From contig JBBTPZ010000003.1 of the NCBI GenBank assembly GCA_038065915.1, positions 1 to 64,000 on the forward strand: 64,000 bases of DNA, in the 5' to 3' direction. This stretch comes from VMGX01 sp038065915. Lineage in GTDB: Bacteria > Patescibacteriota > Minisyncoccia > Phycocordibacterales > 21-14-all-36-13. Below the pieces are notes generated by a model. That model had not been told where the DNA came from, did no database searches, and worked only from the letters and a program-made list of their open reading frames with translations. The stretch's first letter is position 1; each line of letters opens with the position of its first letter. Made by a program: the position numbers and the translations under genes. Shown in pieces: positions 52,149 through 59,559 of this stretch.

Positions 52149-54446
52149 TTACCCACATGTAAAACAAACTCCGGGTGGTAAATCCTCGCGATGAGGATTT
52201 TTAATATCAACTTCACTTCTAACATTTGTATCCATTTTTATCATTTCACTCATTTCACTCATTTCACCTATTTCATTTAAAATTGTGTCAACAATTTTTG
52301 TGTCGGAATTTTTTTCATTATCATCTTTCTTTTTTTCTTTACCAACATTTAAAACTTGAACAGATTTTGACCCATCTCTGTAAACCGTGATTCCCTTACA
52401 ACCAGTATCCCAAGAAAGCATATATGCTTTCTTTACATCTTCAACCGTGGCTTTATTCGGTAAATTAATTGTTTTTGATACTGCATTGTCAACGTGTTTT
52501 TGAAAAATAGCCTGCATTTTAACATGGTCGGGAAATTCCAAATCATGAGCAGTCACAAAAACTTTTTGCCATTTCAATGGAATTTCTTTCATCCCGGCAA
52601 TTGAACCATGCTCAGCAACTTTTTTCATTAATTCTTCTGAAAAAAAACCTTCGCGTCGCGCAATTTCTTCAAATTGTTTATCAACCTCAACTAATTCCAC
52701 CCAATCATTTTCACCCTTGCCTATTCTTGATTTTCTTACATAAGCCAAGGCAAATTTAGGTTCAATCCCCTGCGAACATCCGGCAATAATTCCTATTGTC
52801 CCAGTTGGCGCAATTGTTGTTACGGCGCAATTTCTCAATCTTTCTCCTCCCGGATGATTGTAAAGAGAATCTTTAAAGTTTGGAAAGGTTCCTCGTTTTT
52901 TTGCTATAGACACAGAGGCAGAATGTGATTCACTTTCTATAAAATTCATTAATCTGTCAGCTAACAAAAGCGCTTGTTTAGAATTGTACGGAATTTCAAG
53001 ACTAACTAACGCATCAGACCACCCCATTAAACCAAGACCGATTCTACGATTACCGCGAGCCATTACATCAATTTCCGGTAATGGATATTTATTCATATCA
53101 ATTACATTATCCAAAAAATGAACGGCTTCGTGTATTGTATTTTTAAGTTCAATCCAATCAACATAACTCTTTTTCCCTTTATTTCTTACAAATTTATTTA
53201 TATCAATACTTCCAAGGTTACATGGTTCGTTTGCTAAAAGTGGCTGTTCTCCGCATGGATTTGTTGATTTAATACGTCCAAATTTTGGAGTTGGGTTTCC
53301 ACGTGCATCATTTACACGGTCTATAAATATAACTCCGGGGTCCCCTGTTTCCCATGCAAGATTTGCAATTTTATCAAAAACATCATTAGCATCTAATTCT
53401 CCTACGGGTTGGTCATTTTTGGGGTTTATAAGCTTATATGTTTTGTGTTTTTTTACAGCGTCCATAAATTCATTTGTAATTGCAACGGAAATATTGAAAT
53501 TCTGGAGTATTCCTTCTTTAGTTTTTGCGGTTATAAATTCAAGCACGTCTGGGTGGTCAATGTTTATAATACCCATCATGGCACCACGTCTTTTGCCACC
53601 TTGTTTTACAACGTCTGCAACAATATCAAAAACTTTCATAAATGAAATTGGTCCTGAAGAGACTCCTCCTGTCTGTTTTACAAAATCCCCTTTTGGTCGT
53701 AAACTCCCAAAGTTGTAACCTGTACCTCCTCCAGATTTATGTATAATAGCCGTCGCCCTTACAGCTTCAAAAATACTTTCCATAGAATCTTCAACTGGTA
53801 ATACAAAACACGCCGAGAGTTGTTGTATTGACGTACCAGCGTTCATTAGTGTTGGTGAATTAGGAAGAAATTCTAATGAAGCAATCGATTTGTAAAATCT
53901 TTCTTCAACTTTCATAACATCTTCATCAGAAATATTTGGGTCATAAATTTTTTCTGCAGCTGCTATGTTTGAAACAATTCTTCTAAAAAGTTGCTGGGGT
54001 GTTTCAATAATTTTTCCATTGGTGTCTTTTCTTAAATATCGCGACTCCAAAACTTTCATTGCGTTTTCGGTTATAATTGTTTTAACGTCGTGATACAAAA
54101 GAAAATATTTTGCTTCACGAATCTCTTGTCGTTTTTTTCTGTATTGTTCATAGGCCTCAGCAACATCGCTGAAATCCTCATTTCTTAAAACATTTATTAT
54201 TGTGTCTTGAATTTCTTCAACATTCGGAATTTTTCCTGAAAAAGATTTTTCCAAATTAAAAATAACTTTCTTTGAAATTTTTCCGACTACTGGACCATTT
54301 TTTTCTCGTACGGCTAAAAAGGCCTTAAAAATAACCCCGTAAATTTTATTAGAATCAAACAAAACCACTCGCCCATCTCTTTTTTGAATATAGGAAATTT
54401 TTTTTAGTGTCTTAGAAACTTTAAATGTAGCTTTTTTAAGAGTCAT
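52149..54446 (-). CDS. nrdJ: Ribonucleotide reductase, adenosylcobalamin-dependent (class II)
   Basis: A 765-aa enzyme that makes deoxyribonucleotides. An ATP-cone occupies about residues 15-110. The core has LMNAGTSIQQLSACFVLP, the radical-site region NPCGEQPLL, and APTGTIGIIAGCSQGIEP. The C-terminal thiols are CFTC in PPGVCFTCG. No small radical subunit is nearby and the sequence resembles B12-dependent NrdJ, so it likely needs imported cobalamin. Its ATG lies 9 bases from AGGATG at the end of a start-codon element. Confidence 0.93.
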   Translation of the reverse strand: MTLKKATFKVSKTLKKISYIQKRDGRVVLFDSNKIYGVIFKAFLAVREKNGPVVGKISKKVIFNLEKSFSGKIPNVEEIQDTIINVLRNEDFSDVAEAYEQYRKKRQEIREAKYFLLYHDVKTIITENAMKVLESRYLRKDTNGKIIETPQQLFRRIVSNIAAAEKIYDPNISDEDVMKVEERFYKSIASLEFLPNSPTLMNAGTSIQQLSACFVLPVEDSMESIFEAVRATAIIHKSGGGTGYNFGSLRPKGDFVKQTGGVSSGPISFMKVFDIVADVVKQGGKRRGAMMGIINIDHPDVLEFITAKTKEGILQNFNISVAITNEFMDAVKKHKTYKLINPKNDQPVGELDANDVFDKIANLAWETGDPGVIFIDRVNDARGNPTPKFGRIKSTNPCGEQPLLANEPCNLGSIDINKFVRNKGKKSYVDWIELKNTIHEAVHFLDNVIDMNKYPLPEIDVMARGNRRIGLGLMGWSDALVSLEIPYNSKQALLLADRLMNFIESESHSASVSIAKKRGTFPNFKDSLYNHPGGERLRNCAVTTIAPTGTIGIIAGCSQGIEPKFALAYVRKSRIGKGENDWVELVEVDKQFEEIARREGFFSEELMKKVAEHGSIAGMKEIPLKWQKVFVTAHDLEFPDHVKMQAIFQKHVDNAVSKTINLPNKATVEDVKKAYMLSWDTGCKGITVYRDGSKSVQVLNVGKEKKKDDNEKNSDTKIVDTILNEIGEMSEMSEMIKMDTNVRSEVDIKNPHREDLPPGVCFTCG

Positions 54447-54454
54447 TATTTTTT

Positions 54455-54726
54455 CATCCTGTAGTGAAAAATGGCATTGCTCTAAAAGAGCGCGGTCATT
54501 TTTGTTGTTAATGCTAATAAATCTTTTCCCATAAATTTTCCATTATTTTAATCTTCTCTCCCGTAATGCCATTTTCTACTACGGGATTCATCCTGTAGTG
54601 AAAAATGACATCACTCTTAAAGAGTATTATTATTTTTATTATTAATTCTGATAAATTCTTTTTTCATTTTATTATCTGTTTTATAAATCCAGTTTCTTTA
54701 ATGCCATTTTCTACTACGGGATTCAT
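54455..54726 (-). repeat. Two start-codon palindromic elements before nrdJ
   Basis: Two tandem units, each from ATGAATCCCGTAGTAG to CACTACAGGATG on the minus strand. Each unit holds a short ORF: 54664-54726 (20 aa, MNPVVENGIKETGFIKQIIK) and 54514-54591 (25 aa, same first nine residues). The 20-aa frame also exists at 9822-9884 with one change. Confidence 0.82.
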
Positions 54727-55129
54727 ATATTTTTACGGCGTTCTTCTAATAAATTTTTATTTTTTTTGAAACAAATAACCAATTTATCTCTTTTCAAAAC
54801 TTTTTTACAGAAATATCAAAATTTTTCATTTTTTCGATATTTTTTTCCAGTTTTTCTTCTTTTTTTGGCATATTTTTATAAAATTTAATAGTTTTTTGTT
54901 CGGATGTAAATTTTACAACAAAAATTTTACTAATGCTCTGTGGATAACGCAAAAAATCACCATCCGAAAATAGATTTTGTGGTTTGTAAAACGGGAAATA
55001 AAAAAATTTTGAAAGGTGTTGAAGATTAAGCATTAAAAGTGGGAAATTTTATCAAAAAACAGGATAGGTCTAGAAAAATAAAAAACGGCGAAAAATTAAA
55101 TTCGCCGTTTTTCCGTTTGTCTGACTTTT
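54727..55129. other. AT-rich intergenic region
   Basis: T-rich sequence between the nrdJ elements and the unknown gene at 55130. AAAACGGCG/CGCCGTTTT at 55082-55112 is a terminator for the minus-strand gene. An open frame at 54794-55033 looks like chance. Confidence 0.6.
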
Positions 55130-55918
55130 TTATCTCTCTTCCGCCCTAATCCAAGGATAAATCGCAGGGATGGAAGATGAACCGGTGCATTTTAACATTT
55201 CCGTTCTCTCCAGCCACACGCCCGGACCTTCTGTTTGTAATAATATTCCTCCCAACTCTTCAAGAAATTTTCCTTGCGCACCGTAAAGTTTATATTTTGA
55301 GTAAACCATATTAATTAAATCTTCTTTTGAAAAATTTAATATGCCTTCATATGGTCCATTGGAAGAAAAAAGCCATTCAAAAAATTTTATCTCTTTTTCT
55401 GTGGCTTCTTTTGAAATTTTCGGGTCAATTTTGTCTGAAAATACATCTAAATCAGCAAAAGACCAAACGAAACATCTTCCGTCCCCACCAAATAAATCTT
55501 CATATTTCTCTTCAAATGCTCTTTTATATTGAAGTTGTCTTTCTTTATAAAGAGATTTGTTGAATGAAAAAGATTTTATGAATGGAAAAATATATTCTTC
55601 TGCATCATTGTCGCCAATTATTAAATTAATTTCTGTTGGCAACCCAACTTTCATCAAATTTTTTTTCAGTGACAAAATTTTTGCAACTCTCGATTCAAAC
55701 AAACCTGACCCGTCTACTTGAATCGGAATATAATTTTCTGGTGATAAAGAAAGTAATGCTCTCGGATTAAATTTTGGACAAATAAAAATACACAATCTCA
55801 AAAATCCAATTTTTTGTAATTCATCATTAATATTTTTTTCAATATTAATAATGTCTGGATTATTAGAAAGTCTGTCATACTTTTTTAACACCCTAATAAC
55901 TTTTTTGATGTTAAACAT
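55130..55918 (-). CDS. Unknown protein, 262 aa, strong expression signals
   Basis: I do not recognise this protein. Soluble, with a mixed alpha/beta pattern: strands around FLRLCIFICPKF and TEINLIIGDNDAEEY, then helices with Tyr/Lys/Glu. It vaguely recalls small-molecule or tRNA-dependent synthases, but I would not assign it. AAGGAGG lies 6 bases before the ATG at 55918, which is why I prefer this start over one 49 codons upstream with a Lys/Phe-rich extension. It lies downstream of tRNA-His and a 21-aa ORF on the same strand. Confidence 0.72.
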   Translation of the reverse strand: MFNIKKVIRVLKKYDRLSNNPDIINIEKNINDELQKIGFLRLCIFICPKFNPRALLSLSPENYIPIQVDGSGLFESRVAKILSLKKNLMKVGLPTEINLIIGDNDAEEYIFPFIKSFSFNKSLYKERQLQYKRAFEEKYEDLFGGDGRCFVWSFADLDVFSDKIDPKISKEATEKEIKFFEWLFSSNGPYEGILNFSKEDLINMVYSKYKLYGAQGKFLEELGGILLQTEGPGVWLERTEMLKCTGSSSIPAIYPWIRAEER

Positions 55919-56095
55919 TTTTTCCTCCTTTCTTTTATTTTTTATTTCAAAGAACTTTTCTATTTTCTTACTAAATTTTATAAAGAACTTTTTTAGAAAA
56001 AATACGAGGTCGCGTCGTAATTTTGACACTCTAGTTTTTTTTCTTTTTTTACTTTTGTAACTCATACAAAAATTGCTTCAAAAAATATTTTTCTG

Positions 56096-56423
56096 AAATG
56101 CTATGCATTTTATTTATTATTTTTTGGGGTCATCGAGGGGATTTTGTCACGAGTTACTTAATTTTTTATTTCTTCGCCAGCTAGCGCGAATCATAAAAAA
56201 TTAAGTACTTTCGACCCCGACTCCCTAGCATCACTTTTGTGTTTTTGTTTTTGAATTTTTAGGATAAAAAATTTCTTCAAATTTTTTAATCTTAAAATTC
56301 TTTACAAAAATATAGAAGTGGTGCTGGGTCCGTCATTCAAATCCCCTGCTGTACCACAAAAATATACTTATAAAATGCTTCGCATCTTATTCATTATTTT
56401 TGGGGTCACCGAGGGGATTTGAA
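56096..56423 (-). repeat. tRNA-end element downstream of tRNA-His
   Basis: The last 20 bases of tRNA-His plus about 30 bases of flank (56372-56420) recur with a few changes at 56096-56144. In between are an inverted T-arm copy (TTCAAATCCCCT, 56336-56347), a CCAGCACCACTT-type element (56214-56327), and a TACTTAATTTTTTAT hairpin (56155-56204). No protein is encoded. Confidence 0.85.
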
Positions 56424-56477
56424 CCCCCAACCACTCGCTTCACAAACGAGCGCTCTTCCAATTGAGCTACGATGACC
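56401..56477 (-). tRNA. tRNA-His (GTG)
   Basis: Acceptor GTCATCG/CGGTGAC with an extra G at position -1 facing C73, the HisRS identity pair. Anticodon loop TTGTGAA gives GTG; T-arm GGGGG-TTCAAAT-CCCCT. CCA is encoded. Confidence 0.95.
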
Positions 56478-56484
56478 ATACAAA

Positions 56485-56511
56485 GTGGGCATATTTTTAT
56501 GTTATGCCCAC
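56485..56511 (-). terminator. Hairpin between 21-aa ORF and tRNA-His
   Basis: GTGGGCATA/TATGCCCAC stem with an AT-rich loop and no strong T-run. It may be a processing site or weak terminator. Confidence 0.6.
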
Positions 56512-56524
56512 CATCACAACAATA

Positions 56525-56590
56525 CTAGGAACATCCAATTGTGTGTGGACCTGTCCCCCCAAAAGAACGATGGAAATTCTTTCTTTTCAT
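56525..56590 (-). CDS. Candidate 21-aa peptide
   Basis: The frame reads MKRKNFHRSF then GGTGPHTIGCS and stops. GGAGG lies 5 bases before ATG, one of the clearest ribosome sites in the window. A consensus promoter, a 15-codon ORF and a terminator-like hairpin precede it. It could be a small functional peptide, a modified-peptide precursor or part of a leader. Length alone cannot prove coding. Confidence 0.45.
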   Translation of the reverse strand: MKRKNFHRSFGGTGPHTIGCS

Positions 56591-56611
56591 AAAAACCTCC
56601 ATTTCAAATAA

Positions 56612-56658
56612 CAAAAAATCCCAAAACAAAAAACCCCTTAAAAGAGGTCTGTTTTGGG
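56612..56658 (-). terminator. Attenuator-like hairpin before the 21-aa ORF
   Basis: CCCAAAACA/TGTTTTGGG with an inner ACCTCTTTT/AAGGGGT stem, followed by ATTTTTT on the minus strand. It lies between a 15-codon ORF and the 21-aa ORF, the classic position of a leader terminator. Confidence 0.65.
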
Positions 56659-56698
56659 TTTAATTAAAAATTATAACCAGCACGCAAAAAGGCCCCTT

Positions 56699-56746
56699 TT
56701 AAAGGTTACCTTCGTGATGATTAAATTTTTTACCAAATTTATTCAT
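56699..56746 (-). CDS. Possible 15-aa leader peptide
   Basis: The ORF starts 14 bases after the -10 box and reads MNKFGKKFNHHEGNL. It contains two adjacent His codons and is followed by a terminator-like hairpin, then by tRNA-His further downstream. A role in attenuation is possible but unproven. Confidence 0.35.
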   Translation of the reverse strand: MNKFGKKFNHHEGNL

Positions 56747-56759
56747 GTTGTGTAGATAT

Positions 56760-56788
56760 ATAGTATATGGGAAGCCATATTTTGTCAA
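56760..56788 (-). promoter_or_regulatory. Consensus promoter for the tRNA-His region
   Basis: On the minus strand TTGACA (56783-56788), a 17-base spacer and TACTAT (56760-56765). TTGACAAAATATGG resembles the helicase promoter start, TTGACAAAATGTGG. Confidence 0.85.
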
Positions 56789-56802
56789 ATCTTTGTGGAT
56801 AA

Positions 56803-57021
56803 CTATATTTTTTCAATGACGCGTTTTATTTTTAAAAATTTAAATGTTTTTTTGCTTAAAATTTTTTTCAGAAAAGATAAAGTTTTTTTCCCCCCTATCA
56901 ACCAAATAAAACCTAGAATAATCAAGAAAGTTGTTCCTGGAACTGGTGTCATATAAAAAACCAACCCAACGGTAATAAAAATAAATCCCAGCGTTTTGTG
57001 AAGAATCCCCCATTTGTCCAT
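56803..57021 (-). CDS. Small membrane protein, 72 aa
   Basis: Two hydrophobic helices at about residues 8-24 and 28-44 joined by TPVPGT, then a strongly basic C-terminus (KKILSKKTFKFLKIKRV). The Pro-Gly turn between helices resembles PGPGW-type small transmembrane proteins. TATAAT lies 9 bases before ATG, which supports the start at MDKWG rather than 18 codons upstream. Confidence 0.72.
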   Translation of the reverse strand: MDKWGILHKTLGFIFITVGLVFYMTPVPGTTFLIILGFIWLIGGKKTLSFLKKILSKKTFKFLKIKRVIEKI

Positions 57022-57056
57022 TATGATTTTATTATAGTACTTGTTTTTTAAAAAAC

Positions 57057-57148
57057 GTTTTGGCGGAGGGTTCAAATCCCTACATCTTCAAACAAAAACC
57101 ATTTTTAGATACTAAAAAAATAGTATCAAAAATTGTTTTGGCGGAGGG
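57057..57148 (-). repeat. tRNA-end element downstream of tRNA-Ser(GGA)
   Basis: GTTTTGGCGGAGGG occurs at the tRNA end (57135-57148) and again at 57057-57070, 78 bases away. An inverted T-arm copy (GGGTTCAAATCCC, 57068-57080) overlaps the distal copy. The interior contains a GATACTA/TAGTATC hairpin. It is the shortest member of the group. Confidence 0.85.
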
Positions 57149-57226
57149 TATGGGATTTGAACCCATGAGGGGTTACCCCCTACTCGCTCTCCAAGCGAGC
57201 GCACTAGACCACTATGCGAACCCTCC
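57139..57226 (-). tRNA. tRNA-Ser (GGA)
   Basis: Long variable arm; anticodon stem CTCGC/GCGAG with loop TTGGAGA giving GGA; acceptor GGAGGGT/ACCCTCC, discriminator G, CCA encoded. Confidence 0.95.
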
Positions 57227-57757
57227 TTATTTATTTTTTATTTTCACAAGATATAAAAAATCCTTCTTTTCTATTTCTATTTTTTTAAGAAAAGGAATTC
57301 CTATTTTTGTATTCTTTTCTATTATATATTGCCAAGATTTTCTAGGCTCGTTTTTTATTTTTATTGGTGGAAACATAACATATACATAACCTTTCTTCAA
57401 TATTGTTTTTTCTTTCGTATATCCATTTCTTTTTTCTATAATTAATTTTAATGGGTGTTTCTTATCTATAAAATAAGGATAATTTAAAGCAGCATTTTTA
57501 TTTGAAAATAATGCTTTCAAAATAGCAATTGAACTATTATTTGTTAAAAAAATTTTTCCTTCTCCTTTTATATTTTCATCCAACTTAACAGAAGTGGTGG
57601 AACCATGAAAGAAATACTTATATTTTTTATTTAGAAAATCTAAAAAATATTCTGTAGATATATTCTGATTTTTTAATTCTCTTAAATCTTTTAGAGTGAT
57701 TATTTGTTTTTTAGAAAATTTTTTTACGAATTTAGATAATATAATTTTTTTATTCAT
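57227..57757 (-). CDS. Hypothetical protein with HGS motif, 176 aa
   Basis: The middle reads YKYFFHGSTTSVK, then GKIFLTNNSSIAILKALFS. A HGS/HGT box followed by an 'F-T-x-x-x-x-A' segment is typical of ADP-ribosyltransferase-like folds of toxin systems and related housekeeping proteins. I find no catalytic Glu that I can place with confidence, so this is a suggestion only. No antitoxin-like gene is adjacent. Its stop abuts tRNA-Ser. Confidence 0.65.
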   Translation of the reverse strand: MNKKIILSKFVKKFSKKQIITLKDLRELKNQNISTEYFLDFLNKKYKYFFHGSTTSVKLDENIKGEGKIFLTNNSSIAILKALFSNKNAALNYPYFIDKKHPLKLIIEKRNGYTKEKTILKKGYVYVMFPPIKIKNEPRKSWQYIIEKNTKIGIPFLKKIEIEKKDFLYLVKIKNK

Positions 57758-57849
57758 AAAATTTTATTTTCGTATTTTTTACTTTTTTGTTGTTTTTTGT
57801 TTTTTTTTCTTTACACTAAAACCTAATCACTAGAAACTAGAACCTAAAC

Positions 57850-58737
57850 TCACCATCTCCCACTAGATCCGCCTCCTCCAGACATTCCACCACCAAATCC
57901 TCCAAAGCCACCACCCCCACGACTACTTCCTCCGCCAAATCCACCGCCACCTAAAAACCATGGCGGAACACCTCCACCAGTTTTATGTTTTTGATATGCA
58001 CGAGAGACAACGAAATCCAAAAATAATCCAAACCCAATAAAAAAACCAATCACTAATATTGTAATCAAAGAAATGCCAATAAAAAATATTGAAATTATCA
58101 AACCCACAACTCCTCCAAAAATTCCTCCCGCCCACCATGATTTTGACCTAGCAAGAACAGCTATAATCCACTGAAACACAATTAACACAAAAATAATAAA
58201 ATTAAAATTTAATTTGGGTCCGTCAGATTTTTCAGAATATCCTTCTGGAATTATTTGTTGACCACCAAGTGCAGAAATCATTTTATTAACCGCTCCATTT
58301 ATTCCATCAAAATAATTTTCCTGTTTAAATGCGGGGGTGATAATATCACTCTGAATATAAGATGTTCCGATATCTGTTAAGAAAGGTTCAACGCCATAAC
58401 CTGTGTGTATGCGAGTTTGTCTATCACCAAGAGAAATTAAAAGAAGAACTCCATTATTTTTATCTTTCTTTCCTATTCTCCATTTTGTAAAAATTTCTTG
58501 TGCAATATTTTCTATTGTGTTTCCGTCCAACGATTTTATCGTTACGACTCCAATTTCATTTGTTGTTTGTTTTTCAAATTCTGAAAGTTTATTTTCCAAT
58601 GAAATTTTTTCTTCTGGTTTCAACATTTCAGCATAATCAGAAACAAAACTTGATGGTTTTTCTGGCACAGCAAAAGCAAGCACCAAAGAAGGCAAAAACA
58701 TTAGCAACGCAGTTAGAAATAAAACCTTAAATCTCAT
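57850..58737 (-). CDS. TPM-domain membrane protein
   Basis: A 295-aa protein: signal peptide (residues 1-22), TPM domain (about 30-155, with SFVSDYAEML and the NNGVLLLISLGDRQTRIHTGYGVE core), two or three membrane helices around 180-245, and a Gly/Ser-rich tail. This is the YgcG/TPM type seen beside lemA in many bacteria. The extracytoplasmic domain may bind metal or act on photosystem-like or envelope proteins; its role here is unknown. It lies 4 bases from the LemA gene. Confidence 0.9.
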   Translation of the reverse strand: MRFKVLFLTALLMFLPSLVLAFAVPEKPSSFVSDYAEMLKPEEKISLENKLSEFEKQTTNEIGVVTIKSLDGNTIENIAQEIFTKWRIGKKDKNNGVLLLISLGDRQTRIHTGYGVEPFLTDIGTSYIQSDIITPAFKQENYFDGINGAVNKMISALGGQQIIPEGYSEKSDGPKLNFNFIIFVLIVFQWIIAVLARSKSWWAGGIFGGVVGLIISIFFIGISLITILVIGFFIGFGLFLDFVVSRAYQKHKTGGGVPPWFLGGGGFGGGSSRGGGGFGGFGGGMSGGGGSSGRW

Positions 58738-58741
58738 TTAT

Positions 58742-59326
58742 TTAATTTGTGAAATCAACTGTTGGTACTACCTGATTTTCTTTTGGAACTTCAAAGTAAG
58801 CTCTTTCTGTTACACCGAAAATACTAGCCAAAACAGAAGAAGGAAACACCTTTACACCCATGTTTAGAAGTTTAACCATATCGTTATATTTCATTCTCTC
58901 TACTGAAATTCTGTTTTCTGTTCCTTCAAGTGAAACAATTAAATCTCTGTACGCCTGTGATGATTGCAAAACGGGATAATTTTCAGCTATCACCAACAAT
59001 CTTCCGAGAGCTGATTCCACCTGGCTAGTAGCTCGCACTTTTTCATCTATTGTTATTGCCCCACTATATCTTGTTCTTGCTTCCGCAATGTCACCAAAAA
59101 CTTTTTGTTCCTGCCCAGCAACACCTTTTACCGTGTTAACTATGTTAGGAATTAAATCAAATCTTCTTTGATATTGATTTTCAACCTGAGACCATTGTGA
59201 AGTAATTCCTTCGTTCATTTTTACAAATGAATTATATTTTGAAATTCCCCACCCAAGAACCCAAACAATAACAACCACAACTACAATCCACTTTAAATTT
59301 TTTTGAAAAAATGTTTTTTCTTCCAT
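58742..59326 (-). CDS. LemA family protein
   Basis: A 194-aa protein with one N-terminal membrane helix (residues 12-28) and a helical LemA domain: NQYQRRFDLIPNIVNTVKG, then ENYPVLQSSQAYRDL and RMKYNDMVKLLN. The domain is outside the cell. Function is not established; pairing with a TPM-domain protein is common. Confidence 0.93.
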   Translation of the reverse strand: MEEKTFFQKNLKWIVVVVVIVWVLGWGISKYNSFVKMNEGITSQWSQVENQYQRRFDLIPNIVNTVKGVAGQEQKVFGDIAEARTRYSGAITIDEKVRATSQVESALGRLLVIAENYPVLQSSQAYRDLIVSLEGTENRISVERMKYNDMVKLLNMGVKVFPSSVLASIFGVTERAYFEVPKENQVVPTVDFTN

Positions 59327-59456
59327 AATAAAAATAAATTATTTTATAATATGATTATTATAACACATATTAAAACCACCTTTAAGGCCGGTTTTAATTT
59401 ATAATGTTTTTTACTAATTCAGTTAAAATATTCCCGTTATTTTTCTAATCCTCACT

Positions 59457-59484
59457 ACTTTCTAATTCGCGCGAATTAGAAAGT
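59457..59484. repeat. ACTTTCTAATTCG palindrome
   Basis: A perfect 28-bp palindrome between groEL and lemA, similar in design to those at 37131, 37551 and 43992. Confidence 0.8.
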
Positions 59485-59559
59485 GTAATATAAACAAGAG
59501 ATATTATTTAATTTTTAAATTTTGAGTTACAGATTTTAGATTTTAGATTTTAGATTTTC

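Noticed and set aside
54794..55033. 79-codon minus-strand ORF before the nrdJ elements
   Set aside because: AT-rich sequence giving Phe/Lys-rich translation, no ribosome site or promoter, overlaps nothing conserved.
56096..56360. A tmRNA gene beside tRNA-His
   Set aside because: The T-loop-like and acceptor-like pieces are explained by copies of tRNA-His. No tag-peptide frame or matching acceptor stem can be found.
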